DNA from: Helianthus annuus
Taxonomy: Eukaryota > Streptophyta > Magnoliopsida > Asterales > Asteraceae
Assembly (NCBI RefSeq): GCF_002127325.2
Contig: NC_035441.2
Span: 46,752,663-46,816,662, forward strand
Reading direction: 5' to 3'
DNA: 64,000 nt
The position numbers were made by a program, and so were the translations under genes. The notes under the pieces were generated by a model. It saw only the letters and a program-made list of their open reading frames with translations. It was not told the origin of the DNA and did no database searches. Shown here piece after piece: positions 24,105 to 37,599 of the stretch; position 1 is the first letter of the stretch; each line of letters starts with the position of its first letter.

Positions 24105-24550
24105 GGTATCTGAGTTCCCTCCGGTATCCTGACAGTAGATCCTAAGTTTGTTAGAGCGTCAGCTTCAGCATTCTTTTCTCTTGGTACCTGTTCAAGTGTA
24201 AAAATTTCGAAATATCCTGCTAATTTTTTTAACAATATCAAGATATTCAGCTAACTTTTCACCTTTTACTGCATAAGATCCATTGAAATGGTTAGTAATC
24301 AACAGGGGATCAACATAAACTTGTAAACATCTAATATTCATATTTCTAGCCAATTCTAATCCTGCTATCAGAGCTTCATACTCAGCTTCATTATTGGTAG
24401 CAGAAATTCACCTTTAATAACCTGGGGTAATATGTCCCCCTGTGGTGATTTTAGTAGCATCCCTAATCCTACACCTCTTATGTTGGATGCACCATCTGTA
24501 TGTAATATCCAAAATTCTGAACTCTCACCTAATTGTTGTACTTCTAGGTC
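24105..24550 (-). pseudogene. pol: Archaeal-type RNase H fragment of F
   Basis: Minus strand encodes pieces equivalent to HTDGASN, LLKSPQGDILPQ, SYAVKGEKL and a VPRE-type end, in the same order as D (41160-41600). A frameshift falls near CEFPATNNE. It is bounded on the left by G and on the right by E (TSD AGGTC, 24546-24550). It links the integrase piece at 16147 to the RNase H/RT piece at 47972. Confidence 0.8.
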
Positions 24551-25829
24551 TGTAACACCCCAAAACTCGAATTATAAAATTCGTTGGAGTATCGCCATAT
24601 TTAATAATACGAAATGCAATAACTAAGTTAATAAAACTTGGTTAAATACTTAACAAAATAATTAAGGGAATGAAATGGGAAAAATAGTGATTAAGTAACA
24701 ACTAGGAGGGGCTAGGTTGCCAAAATGGGAGAACTTTTATTGATTAAAATTAAAAAAACCAACACACATTGTGTATGTGTGTGGGTGTCGATATATCGAC
24801 CAGGAAGAAGAGGGGAATGGGACAAATCCCTAGCTCACCAAAAACCTTCAAATTGAAAGAGGAAATTGGCAAGAAACTTATGCATGGGCTTAGATTTGTG
24901 ATTATCCAGCCATTCTACACATAAGGTAAGTTGTAGTAGTTATTTTAGTGATTTAGTAAGAAGTGAATCCATGATTAGTTCATGAAATTGTATGGAATTA
25001 AACATGTAGAGGTGTTGGAATCACCAAGCAGATAGTATATTATGAACAAGTTCGAGTAATTGAATGTCTTGACTTGAAACCCATTTGGTGATGATATAGA
25101 TGACAACATGAGTGTAGTATTCATGTCTAAATCATGTGTAAATTTGATAGAGTATGTTGAATATGGTGAATTATTGCTGGTTAAGTTGAAGTATAACATG
25201 AAATTTATTGATGTTTAGCTAGAGATGAATAAATGCAAAGATAGGGAATGAAAGTATAAAAGGATTCTACATTTAGCTTAGATGGTAGTACGCACACAAG
25301 GTGTTTGATGAAATGTCTAAATGACAATGATGTATGAAATTGCATTATACGCTTGAATAATATGATGTATGTCTATGGATTGTTTGACCGTATTAGTTTT
25401 GACCAAAGAATAAATATGGAACGAATGAGAATCCTAGAAAAGAGTAAACTTAAATGATGTTGCTATGAACGGAATGGAATGTGTATGTGTATAGGTAACT
25501 ATTTTAGTCACGTGGCCGAATGTGTCCTACAATATGAGTATGAAGCATAGATGGCATAATGATTATGTTTTAACACGTTAATTTGTAAATAAATGTGTGT
25601 CAAAGTTGGAAATTGAAATGCTTGATGGTTGACTTTCTGGAAAGTCAACAATAGTAGGAATGTTGTGATTTGGATCTCTTAACATAAATGTACGATTTAG
25701 GAAGTCAAGTGATGTATGATATGTTTAAAGTGAGATATGTGATGGCGCGTTCATATCATACAAGTAGGAAGGATCGCATTGTTAGTCCATACTATGTGTT
25801 GTTAGAAATTGACTAATGAAAGCCAAGTG
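24551..25829 (+). repeat. Element E, left segment of a solo LTR (about 3,033 bp in total)
   Basis: Starts TGTAACACCCCAAAACTCG, the typical start of Tekay/Del-type LTRs. D interrupts it after 25829 and it resumes at 46213. The TSD AGGTC is at 24546-24550 and 47967-47971. No PBS, coding region or second LTR is present between the ends apart from D, so this is a solo LTR left by LTR-LTR recombination. Apart from scattered AT-rich sequence I see nothing else in this segment. Confidence 0.85.
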
Positions 25830-26225
25830 TGTTTTGGTCAAAAATTACCAAAGCAATTAAGTGATCAAATTAGTTAAGTGAGGTAGTGTGCTAAGAAAGT
25901 GTGTTGAAAATATGCTGATTAAGTTGTTTGCAAAAACAGTTTGCAGGATACGGCTCAGGATATTGAGTTGTATCTACGATCAAACTATGAGCAAAAAGTA
26001 AAGGAAATGACACGAGATGCACGAGGAAAGCCCTTGATCAATCTAGATCGCCGGCATAAAACCTCGGGAGCTGACAATCGCTGCTGCCTAGTTCTTCTTA
26101 TTGCTTCAAACTTCAGGATACAGTGCAGGATATTGACCAGATTGCTAAGTGTTACAATGCTTTGTGTGAAAGTAAAAGTTGCGAGAGAACAAGTGTAAGA
26201 GTGTAGTGAGTGTTGATGTGATGTC
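25830..26225 (-). repeat. 3' LTR of D, left half
   Basis: Matches 45463-45861 of the right LTR from TGTTTTGGTCAAAAATTACC to GTGATGTC with scattered substitutions. Interrupted by C, whose TSD ATGTC is at 26221-26225. The other half is 37003-37351. Confidence 0.93.
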
Positions 26226-26943
26226 TGTTAGGGCTGGATTTTTACTATGAATGATCCTTATACGTGATCCTAACCAGTGATCCTTATTTCTTTGGCAGGC
26301 AGTGATCCTCAGCCGGACCTCAGGATCAGGATCACGGGACATTGAGGTGATCCTAGTACTAACGGTCATTTTCGATTACTACAATATTATTTTGCAGGAA
26401 TATCTAGCAGGATATGCCCTACATATCATGATCCAGGGACGCGCTTTTACAAATATGGCAAGAGCTGAATTGAAGATGAACGTTGTGCCGGATATGGAAA
26501 CATGGCTTGATCTAAGGGCAGCAATTTAGGCTAGATTATCTTTATTTCTAAAGGGGTAATGAGCTGATTAGTGGTCTATCTACCTAAAATAAGTTACCTA
26601 CACATGTATAAATACCCATCTTCCTCATTCGGAAGAACACACACAACATACGACACAACTCTCAACACTTAGACACTCAGTGATCCTTGTACTCAGCTCA
26701 TTATCATCCGAAGTTGTAACTACATTTTTATTATATTGAAGTTGGTGATCGGTAGTTGCCATCACCCGAGGTTTTTTATGCCGGAGATCATACATTGATC
26801 AAGGGCTTTTTCCTCGTATAAATCACTGTGTCTTTGTATCTTTATCACGGAAGTGATCCTTTACTTTCATAGCTAACCAAGCATCATACCCCGTTTACAT
26901 AAAGTTTGGTTACATTATCCTTGTGTGATTTTTGACCAAAACG
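26226..26943 (+). repeat. 5' LTR of C (718 bp)
   Basis: Starts TGTTAGGGCTGG; ends ACCAAAACG, with G in place of the terminal A. TATAAATA at 26607-26614. It differs from the A LTR in a block around 26337-26400, so A and C come from distinct source lineages. Confidence 0.96.
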
Positions 26944-26946
26944 GTT

Positions 26947-26964
26947 TGGCGCCCACCGTGGGGC
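26947..26964 (+). other. Primer binding site of C (tRNA-Lys type)
   Basis: TGGCGCCCACCGTGGGGC, identical to A and I and at the same spacing. Confidence 0.85.
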
Positions 26965-27021
26965 AATTGGTGCTTCATTCATAAAGAAAATCTTTTGTTC
27001 AAAATCATTTCAAAGAGTTAC

Positions 27022-29592
27022 ATGGCTTCATCATTGAAGAACACTTCCACGGCGATGTCTGCAGTCACCTCAGCACAAACCACTCTACCTCCTCCACCGG
27101 CAGGATCCCAGAGAAATGCTGAGAAGAGACCAACCCCTTCTTTCTCTAAACCTCCATCTTCTTCTGCTATGAATTCTTCTATTCCCAGTACTAGTGATGT
27201 GTTTGCTTTAATTTTGCAGATGAAGGATCGTATGCAGCGGCAGGATGAAACTAATGACAGGATCCTCAGGGAGATTGGAGATCTCAAAAGACAAAAGAAA
27301 GCGGCAGAGGATCATTCCCCACTGATGCCAAAATCCTTGAGTTTTGAGACTCCAATGGTCACCTCTCAGCCATCAGGGATCCCAGACGTACAGATCACAG
27401 GGGAGACGAGAGGATTACATCTCAAGTCAGCAGCAATGACTCAGACATCGGGCTCGTATTTTCAGCCAGCAGGATCCTATCCTCAGTATATGGGATCCTT
27501 CATGAATCCGGGAGCCTATCCGGGGGCACAGCAGTTTCAAGGATCCTACTTTATTCCAGGATCGTTCCAGGGCCAAGGATCCTCCTTTGTTCCAGGATCA
27601 TCCCAGGTTCAAGGATCCTCCTTCGTTCCAGGATCATCCCAGATACCAGGATCCTTACAGATGCCAGGATCCCTAAAAAGTTTGCAAGCAGGGAATCTAG
27701 ATGTCCATCAAGGGGACTTCATTCCAATGCAGACCATTGCTTCCACTGGTCCCTCCGTTATTCCAGAATCCCAGCAATACGGATTCCCTAACTTGAACCC
27801 AATGGGAGGTAACACTTTAAATAATTATCCTACCACTAACCATGGATTCATGCAGGATACAGGTACCAATCACGCTATGGCCAGGGAATTACAGAAACTA
27901 AAGGACATGATCTCAAGTGTTCCAGGGGTAGTCAAGCCTATCCCAGAGATTGCAGATGGAAGCCACAAGGTATCACGCTTTGCACCACCAATTTGTGATG
28001 CAGAGGTGCCCAAAAGGTTCCATATCCCTACCATGAAGCTGTATGATGGCACGACGGATCCAGAGGAGCATATAGCACAATACAGGGAAAGGATGGAAAT
28101 CAATCCTATCCCAGAAAAGTTAAAGGAAGCATGCCTATGTAAAGGATTTGGATCCACTCTAACTGGATCAGCTCTTAAGTGGCTGCTAAGTCTTCCCCCT
28201 TACTCTATTACTTCATTTGCTAATTTAGTTAATTTATTCAATAACCAATTCTCTTGTAGTAGAAAATTTGAAAAATTAACCAGTGATTTGTACAGGATAA
28301 CTCAAAATAATAATGAATCATTAAGGGATTATATAACTAAATTTAGTAAAGAATCCTTGGATATTCCCAACTTGGATATGGCTACGGCTGTTGAAGCCTT
28401 CAAAATGGGACTTCTTAAGGATTCATTATTCTATGATGATCTTGTTATGACACCTTGCAGGAATTTAGATGAAGTAAGAACTCGAGCACTCAGGTTTATC
28501 CGGCTAGAGGATGACAAGAGGATCCAGGAGAGACAAGTAGGATCCTCAAAACAAGATAAGCAAGGATCCTCCTTCAAAAACAACAAGTTCAAATCCTACC
28601 ATAGAAACGAGAACAAGAATGTGCATGCTGTCGACCAAGAAGAGGATGATGAAGAATATCCTCCAATCTCAGAATATTGTTTTTCCGTTGACAATCACGA
28701 ACTAATCCTTGCAATGCAGAATCTAGGTGAAAAGGCTAGGTGGCCCAGGAAGAATGATAAACCATCCGGGACTAAAGACAAGTCCAAATGGTGTGCATAC
28801 CATGAGGATTTCGGCCATCTAACTGAAGATTGCATAGCCTTAAGAAAAGAAATTGGATACCTGCTAAGCAAGGGGCATCTAAAGGAATTGTTGGGAAGAA
28901 AAAAGCAAAGGACCCAGGATCCTGAAAGGATCCCTGAAAAGGCTCCAGCACCTCCGGCAAATGCACAAGTGATTAACTTCATATCCGGAGGATCAGACAT
29001 TTGTGGAACATCCTTCTCAGCGGCCAAAAGACATGCAAAAGAATCAAAAATGGATAATGGAGAAAGGCCTATTAGAACCTCAAGCGTCTCAGAAGGAAAG
29101 ATGATAACATTTGATGAGGATGATCGCATCAACATCCAGGATCCTCATCATGATAGTTTAGTTATCACTCTCTTTATCTCTAACCATTTTGTCCGCAGGA
29201 TCCTTATCGATGGAGGGAGCTCAGTGAACATAATCCAGCTTGATGTCTTGAAGAAGATGGGAATCCCAGAATCAGACATCACACCAAGATCCTCCGTGCT
29301 TGTAGGATTCAGTGGAGAAACGAAGAAAACTCTGGGGGACATCAAACTCCCAATCTACGTGGAAGGATTACATAATTACCAAAAATTTTGTGTTATTGAC
29401 TGTTTATCTTGTTGCAACGTTATCCTTGGCAGGCCTTGGATACATGACATGAAAGCAGTTCCATCTACCTACCATCAATGTGTGAAGCTCCCTAGCCCAT
29501 GGGGGATAATCAAGATCGACAGTGACCAGCAAGAAGCTAAGGATTGCTATACCTCATCCATGAAGCCAACCTCGAAGCCAAGGGAGCAATAG
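27022..29592 (+). CDS. gag-pro: Gag-protease polyprotein of C
   Basis: 856 residues from ATG 27022, same start context as A. Same layout: Ser/Gly/Pro/Gln-rich repeat near residues 150-230, gag core near 320-500, CHHC zinc finger near 590, protease LIDGGSS near 730. Differs from A by a handful of residues (for example SGSYF for SSSYF, VIPES for VVPES), mostly in the N-terminal third. No lesion seen. Ends at UAG 29590-29592 with pol in frame. Confidence 0.95.
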   Translation: MASSLKNTSTAMSAVTSAQTTLPPPPAGSQRNAEKRPTPSFSKPPSSSAMNSSIPSTSDVFALILQMKDRMQRQDETNDRILREIGDLKRQKKAAEDHSPLMPKSLSFETPMVTSQPSGIPDVQITGETRGLHLKSAAMTQTSGSYFQPAGSYPQYMGSFMNPGAYPGAQQFQGSYFIPGSFQGQGSSFVPGSSQVQGSSFVPGSSQIPGSLQMPGSLKSLQAGNLDVHQGDFIPMQTIASTGPSVIPESQQYGFPNLNPMGGNTLNNYPTTNHGFMQDTGTNHAMARELQKLKDMISSVPGVVKPIPEIADGSHKVSRFAPPICDAEVPKRFHIPTMKLYDGTTDPEEHIAQYRERMEINPIPEKLKEACLCKGFGSTLTGSALKWLLSLPPYSITSFANLVNLFNNQFSCSRKFEKLTSDLYRITQNNNESLRDYITKFSKESLDIPNLDMATAVEAFKMGLLKDSLFYDDLVMTPCRNLDEVRTRALRFIRLEDDKRIQERQVGSSKQDKQGSSFKNNKFKSYHRNENKNVHAVDQEEDDEEYPPISEYCFSVDNHELILAMQNLGEKARWPRKNDKPSGTKDKSKWCAYHEDFGHLTEDCIALRKEIGYLLSKGHLKELLGRKKQRTQDPERIPEKAPAPPANAQVINFISGGSDICGTSFSAAKRHAKESKMDNGERPIRTSSVSEGKMITFDEDDRINIQDPHHDSLVITLFISNHFVRRILIDGGSSVNIIQLDVLKKMGIPESDITPRSSVLVGFSGETKKTLGDIKLPIYVEGLHNYQKFCVIDCLSCCNVILGRPWIHDMKAVPSTYHQCVKLPSPWGIIKIDSDQQEAKDCYTSSMKPTSKPREQ
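27468..27680 (+). repeat. GGATCC-based minisatellite inside C gag
   Basis: Counterpart of the A array; units such as CAAGGATCCTCC and CCAGGATCATCCCAG. One unit has GTTCCAGG where A has ATTCCAGG. Encodes the same GSS/PGS repeat. Confidence 0.8.
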
Positions 29593-32898
<3,306 letters not shown>

Positions 32899-33073
32899 AC
32901 ATGATCCTTCCTGCATGTGATCCTTACATTGAAATATCCTTGAAGGATCCTGGAGATATCGTTGATCCTTACTCAGGTAATATGCTTATCCTAAAACTAT
33001 TGCATTTTCTTACCTTTTGCCTAAGGATAAGGATCATGTATCCTTCATCCTCTACTCACAAACCATTTGAGTT

Positions 33074-33334
33074 ATGATAGTTCAGGTATCTCCAGCATAT
33101 CATCAAAGATCTTCAAAAGCATCACAGATCCTCGGGTCCAACCCCAGTTATCCTTGGGATTATCCCCAGTTTCCGCCAGCAGCGCACGATGATCCTGATA
33201 TAGTTCATGTCTTTGGGATCAGTACCCATTTTCGGGGCTGGCGACCTCATCGTACTGGCTATACTTGGGATCCTACGTATAATGGTGGACGCACCATACA
33301 TCCGTTCCTAAGGTTTCTAACGTTTTCACGTTAG
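33074..33334 (+). CDS. Small ORF downstream of pol in C (86 aa), unknown
   Basis: Same length, start and end as the ORF at 12230-12490 in A; nine of the first 28 residues differ or so, while the remainder is identical (YPWDYPQFPPAAHDDPD onward). No recognised domain. No other evidence of translation. Confidence 0.35.
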   Translation: MIVQVSPAYHQRSSKASQILGSNPSYPWDYPQFPPAAHDDPDIVHVFGISTHFRGWRPHRTGYTWDPTYNGGRTIHPFLRFLTFSR

Positions 33335-33406
33335 CTAAGGTTTTGACATTTTCATGTCACTAAGTTTGGATAGTTGCCAGAAAGGGCCATACTCCAGTTT
33401 ACATAC

Positions 33407-33594
33407 GATCCTTTGGGCTTGTCCCCAGTTATCCTTTGGGCTTGTCCCCGGTGATCCTCCGGGATCATCACCAGTTATCCTTTGGGCTTGTCCCCAGTGA
33501 TCCTCCGGGATCATCCCCAGTTATCCTTTGGGCTTGTCCCCAGTGATCCTCCGGGATCATTCTCAGTTATCCTTTGGGCTTGTCCCCAGTTACT
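33407..33594 (+). repeat. CCCCAG minisatellite downstream of pol (C)
   Basis: Eight units that alternate almost perfectly between a TTTGGGCTTGTCCCCAG type and a CCGGGATCATCCCCAG type. A has seven units and less regular alternation, so the array is changing in length and order between sisters. Confidence 0.87.
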
Positions 33595-34360
33595 AACTTA
33601 TCTTTTATATTGGCTTAGTCCCAAGTTATATTCCATTTTTTCAGGTTTTCGAAGTTAAACGATTAAGGATCCTTAATCCTTATTAAAGTTTTACCTATGG
33701 TAATTTCGATTAAAGGTTAGGATCCTAACTTGGATCCTCAGGTATGATCCTTAACTACTTTTAATTTCATTATTCATTTGAATAACCTTTAGACCTTGAC
33801 AACTGAACCTATGATCCTTAAAATAAACTATCTTGGAAACTTTCGATTATAGGATATTTGATCCAGGATCATATCCTAAATTTCTTAAACATAATTTGCT
33901 CAAACTTTTCAAACAAACATGTGTCAAAACAATTGAAAATCAAAAAGGATAACAACACAAGATAATCCAGAAAGATTGAAGTTATATTATTAAACCAAAG
34001 GATCATTAACCCTTTCAAAAAAGTTGTCAAAATTACCTACCCAAAGCTTCTACCAGCAATACGTGGCCCGTCCGCTGGGGTAGGTAAAGGGTGTCCATGA
34101 TAATAGGTTCAAAAGTATTGCAGGGAAATTAGAAGGCGGCAGGATCACAACGGCTTCATCCCCCAAACAGAGGATCCCTCCACCATGTGTAATCCTACCT
34201 ATTGTTCAAAGGATCCAGGATCCTTAACCCTAAAAAACTATTGTCCAGAAATTACAAACCATAATTGTTCACAAACCATCAACCACAAACCACTACCAAA
34301 AACCTAAAAAATTGGGCTCCGGCCTAGTCAACAATATCCATCATCGCCCAATCATGCAGC
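33595..34360 (+). other. Non-coding stretch between minisatellite and antisense gene (C)
   Basis: No gene seen. AGGATCCT/GATCCT words are frequent (33665-33750, 33860-33880, 34170-34225). Diverges from A with several indels in 33640-34110, in contrast with the identical block just upstream of it. Confidence 0.5.
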
Positions 34361-35971
34361 CTACTTCTCCGCTGCTCCATCTCCACCAGCATCTTCACCA
34401 TGATCCTTGCCAGCATCACCTCCCTCCAGCCTTGGGATATCCTCAGCATCCTCCTCATCATCCAAGTCTACCAGCCTTGCCTTCCAACCTTCAACATCCC
34501 ATGAGCTCTTGTCAAAGGCAGGATCCTGAGCCTCCGCAGCCATTTGTAGTTGTATCTTGTACATAGCAGTTGCGGCAGAGACCTTGGCATCCCGGATGAT
34601 CTCCTGCTTCTCATTATCCATGTCAATCAGCCTCTGAGCAGCTTCATCCTTGGTGGCCTGGAGTTCCTTCTCAAGATCCGCTATCTTGAGATCCTTCAAC
34701 ACACCCATTTGCTGAAGATCGGCAATCTGGCTCTCCTGGTCCTCAACATTGCCAAGATAAGTTTCAATCTCAGCAAGTTTCTGCAAACAAAAGAAATAAA
34801 GACAAGCTCGGAATCAGGTGATCCTCGAAAGATACTAGATAACCAACAGGGGCAGTGATCCTCACCTCGTTCACATAGTCAAGAAATTGCTGACGAAGGA
34901 GAGGGAATCCTTGGAGTTCATCAGAGGCTTTCCTCTTTTTTCCCTTACCCCGAATGGACGCTTTAGGAGCTGAGACTGAAGGGCTGGCAGCAGGAGCCTT
35001 CTTCTTCTTAGAAGACGTGACATTGGCAAGGTCACTTATCCCAAACATGGAGGCAGACTTAACGGACCTGGCAGACTTTCCGGCACCTACACAATTCAAA
35101 AACAAGATAAGTTCCCTTGTTAAATTAAATACTTTCACATAAAACTTATTTTCTATGAGGATACTTACTTGACATTGTGGCAGATGCAGAGGATATCTCT
35201 TGAGAATCTTGGATAATAACCTGGAAACTTCGAACTTCAGGATCAAGCTTCTTGAAAGCTAACACTCTCTCTTTGGCAGCAGGGGTCAAGCCTAAATGAG
35301 CAACGGAGATAGCTGCATAAAAAGACAAAAAAGAAAAGATATCAGTGATCCTCATCATACGAGACAGGACTGATAGTGATCCTTCAAGGATCCTCTACCC
35401 TACCATGAGTGACCCATTCCTCGGGCAGATCCTTCCCATCCGGGATGGAATCCCTCTTAACAAAGAAAAACCGACGTTTCCAGTTTTTATCATTCTTGGT
35501 AACTTTGAAGATAGGGTGATCCTCCCCAGATTTCCGTTTCAACAAGTACCGGTGAGAACCAAAGGTGGTGAGATCATAGAGCTCAGCTAACTCTGACATC
35601 CCCAAATCAATCCCTTCTTGCTCGATGATCCTCTCAAAGGTATATAGAACCCTCCAGATCATCGGCATAGCTTGGATAAATGAGATGCCGGTAAGAGAAA
35701 AGAAAGATTGGGTAAATGTCGGAAAAGGATATGAATACCCGATGAGGAAAGGAGTAGCAGGAAAGGCCACCCAAGTGTCCGAAACAAAATCACTCAGAGC
35801 AGTAGGATCAAAGGGTTTGAAAACAACATTCGCTGGGAAACAATGGCGAATCTTGTCTATTTGGATATCGCTAAAGCAGCATCTCTCCGTAGGAGAATCT
35901 TTGATAATCCCCTGGCTTTTCAAGGGACTATCCTTCTTAGAGCCTTTGTGCGGTGAATTCCGAAGAAGCAT
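34361..35971 (-). CDS. Antisense four-exon gene of C (Transposase_28-like, 450 aa)
   Basis: Exons in order of transcription: 35404-35971, 35169-35312, 34866-35086, 34361-34780, with the same splice sites and phases (1, 1, 0) as A. Joined length is a multiple of three; one extra Lys in exon 3 (SSKKKKAP) keeps frame. Exon 1 domain is almost unchanged from A except near residues 30-60 (SPTERCCFSDIQIDKIRHCF). Exon 3 basic GKGKKRKASDE suggests nuclear import. Exon 4 coiled coil and acidic tail. No stop or frameshift. It points toward pol, so transcripts converge with the sense strand. Likely a nuclear protein; its activity is unknown. Confidence 0.82.
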
Positions 35972-36114
35972 ATTCGAGATGAAAACAGGGTAAAAGCAAG
36001 AAAGAACAGAGCAAAGAAGAAAAAGAAGAAGATGATACCTGATCAAGCCTTCGGTGACGATTATAAAGGAAGATACTTCGAATTTAAATGCAAAATGATC
36101 CTAACCCTATCTCC

Positions 36115-36122
36115 TATTTATA
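36115..36122 (-). promoter_or_regulatory. TATA box for the antisense gene of C
   Basis: Minus strand TATAAATA followed by GGAGATAGGG at the same distance from the ATG as in A (about 145 bp). Confidence 0.65.
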
Positions 36123-36267
36123 ATGATGATCCGCAGGGATTGTCACATCAGTGACGTAAATATCCTAACGGCTAGTCCATGTACAACGGCTAGTAAACCG
36201 GGATCGTCCGTTAGAGATAAGCTCAAAACAAAATATAACTCATCTATTTACAATTAACTCCTTATAT

Positions 36268-36279
36268 TTTGGGGGCAAT
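36268..36279 (+). other. Polypurine tract of C
   Basis: TTTGGGGGCAAT abutting the 3' LTR. Confidence 0.75.
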
Positions 36280-36997
36280 TGTTAGGGCTGGATTTTTACT
36301 ATGAATGATCCTTATACGTGATCCTAACCAGTGATCCTTATTTCTTTGGCAGGCAGTGATCCTCAGCCGGACCTCAGGATCAGGATCACGGGACATTGAG
36401 GTGATCCTAGTACTAACGGTCATTTTCGATTACTACAATATTATTTTGCAGGAATATCTAGCAGGATATGCCCTACATATCATGATCCAGGGACGCGCTT
36501 TTACAAATATGGCAAGAGCTGAATTGAAGATGAACGTTGTGCCGGATATGGAAACATGGCTTGATCTAAGGGCAGCAATTTAGGCTAGATTATCTTTATT
36601 TCTAAAGGGGTAATGAGCTGATTAGTGGTCTATCTACCTAAAATAAGTTACCTACACATGTATAAATACCCATCTTCCTCATTCGGAAGAACACACACAA
36701 CATACGACACAACTCTCAACACTTAGACACTCAGTGATCCTTGTACTCAGCTCATTATCATCCGAAGTTGTAACTACATTTTTATTATATTGAAGTTGGT
36801 GATCGGTAGTTGCCATCACCCGAGGTTTTTTATGCCGGAGATCATACATTGATCAAGGGCTTTTTCCTCGTATAAATCACTGTGTCTTTGTATCTTTATC
36901 ACGGAAGTGATCCTTTACTTTCATAGCTAACCAAGCATCATACCCCGTTTACATAAAGTTTGGTTACATTATCCTTGTGTGATTTTTGACCAAAACA
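36280..36997 (+). repeat. 3' LTR of C (718 bp)
   Basis: Same as the 5' LTR except for the terminal A. TATAAATA at 36661-36668. Followed by the target copy ATGTC (36998-37002). Confidence 0.96.
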
Positions 36998-37002
36998 ATG
37001 TC

Positions 37003-37351
37003 TTATTCGATTCGGTATACCCACCTATTTATAGTAACGAATTACAAAAGAAAATTCCTATAAATATGGGATGCTCCGAATATTCCATTGTAAACGTTGT
37101 AGACCGAGTAATGCGGCTTCAACGTCTTTATTCGAACGACTTGGAACGAGTCTTCCGCGAAATGATTCCTTGTGAACGTTGCAGGCTTCTAACCCATGTA
37201 CCTACACATAATCCGTTAGTGATCCTGAGGATACCATTCAGGATGTTACCAATATCCTGAATCAGCATCCCGGATGTGAACAGATATCATATAACCAAGA
37301 TATAATCCAAGATATTTCTCAGGATATGGGCTCAGAATTTCATCCATAACA
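37003..37351 (-). repeat. 3' LTR of D, right half
   Basis: Continues 25830-26225. Contains the minus-strand TATA box TATAAATA at 37026-37033, only about 25 bp from the C insertion, so C separated this promoter from its downstream R/U5. Ends CATCCATAACA at 37351. Confidence 0.92.
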
Positions 37352-37368
37352 ATTGTCCCCAAAAAATG
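37352..37368 (-). other. Polypurine tract of D
   Basis: Minus strand CATTTTTTGGGGACAAT next to the LTR, matching the H tract. Confidence 0.7.
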
Positions 37369-37599
37369 TTATCGTTTAGTATCTTGGCACTAACGGTTAT
37401 ATTTTTCCGGAGAACGAGGCAATTAAGAGATAAGACCCATGATGTGACCGCTTGTAACCGTTCAGTCTACATTTACTCATTGCTCCCTATATCTTCTCAT
37501 GCTCATCTTCTTTTAACCATCACCGAAGAGAAAAAAGGAAAATATTTTCTCTCTCATTCTCAATTTCATCCTTGCACTTGTTTCAAATTCCGGTATCAA

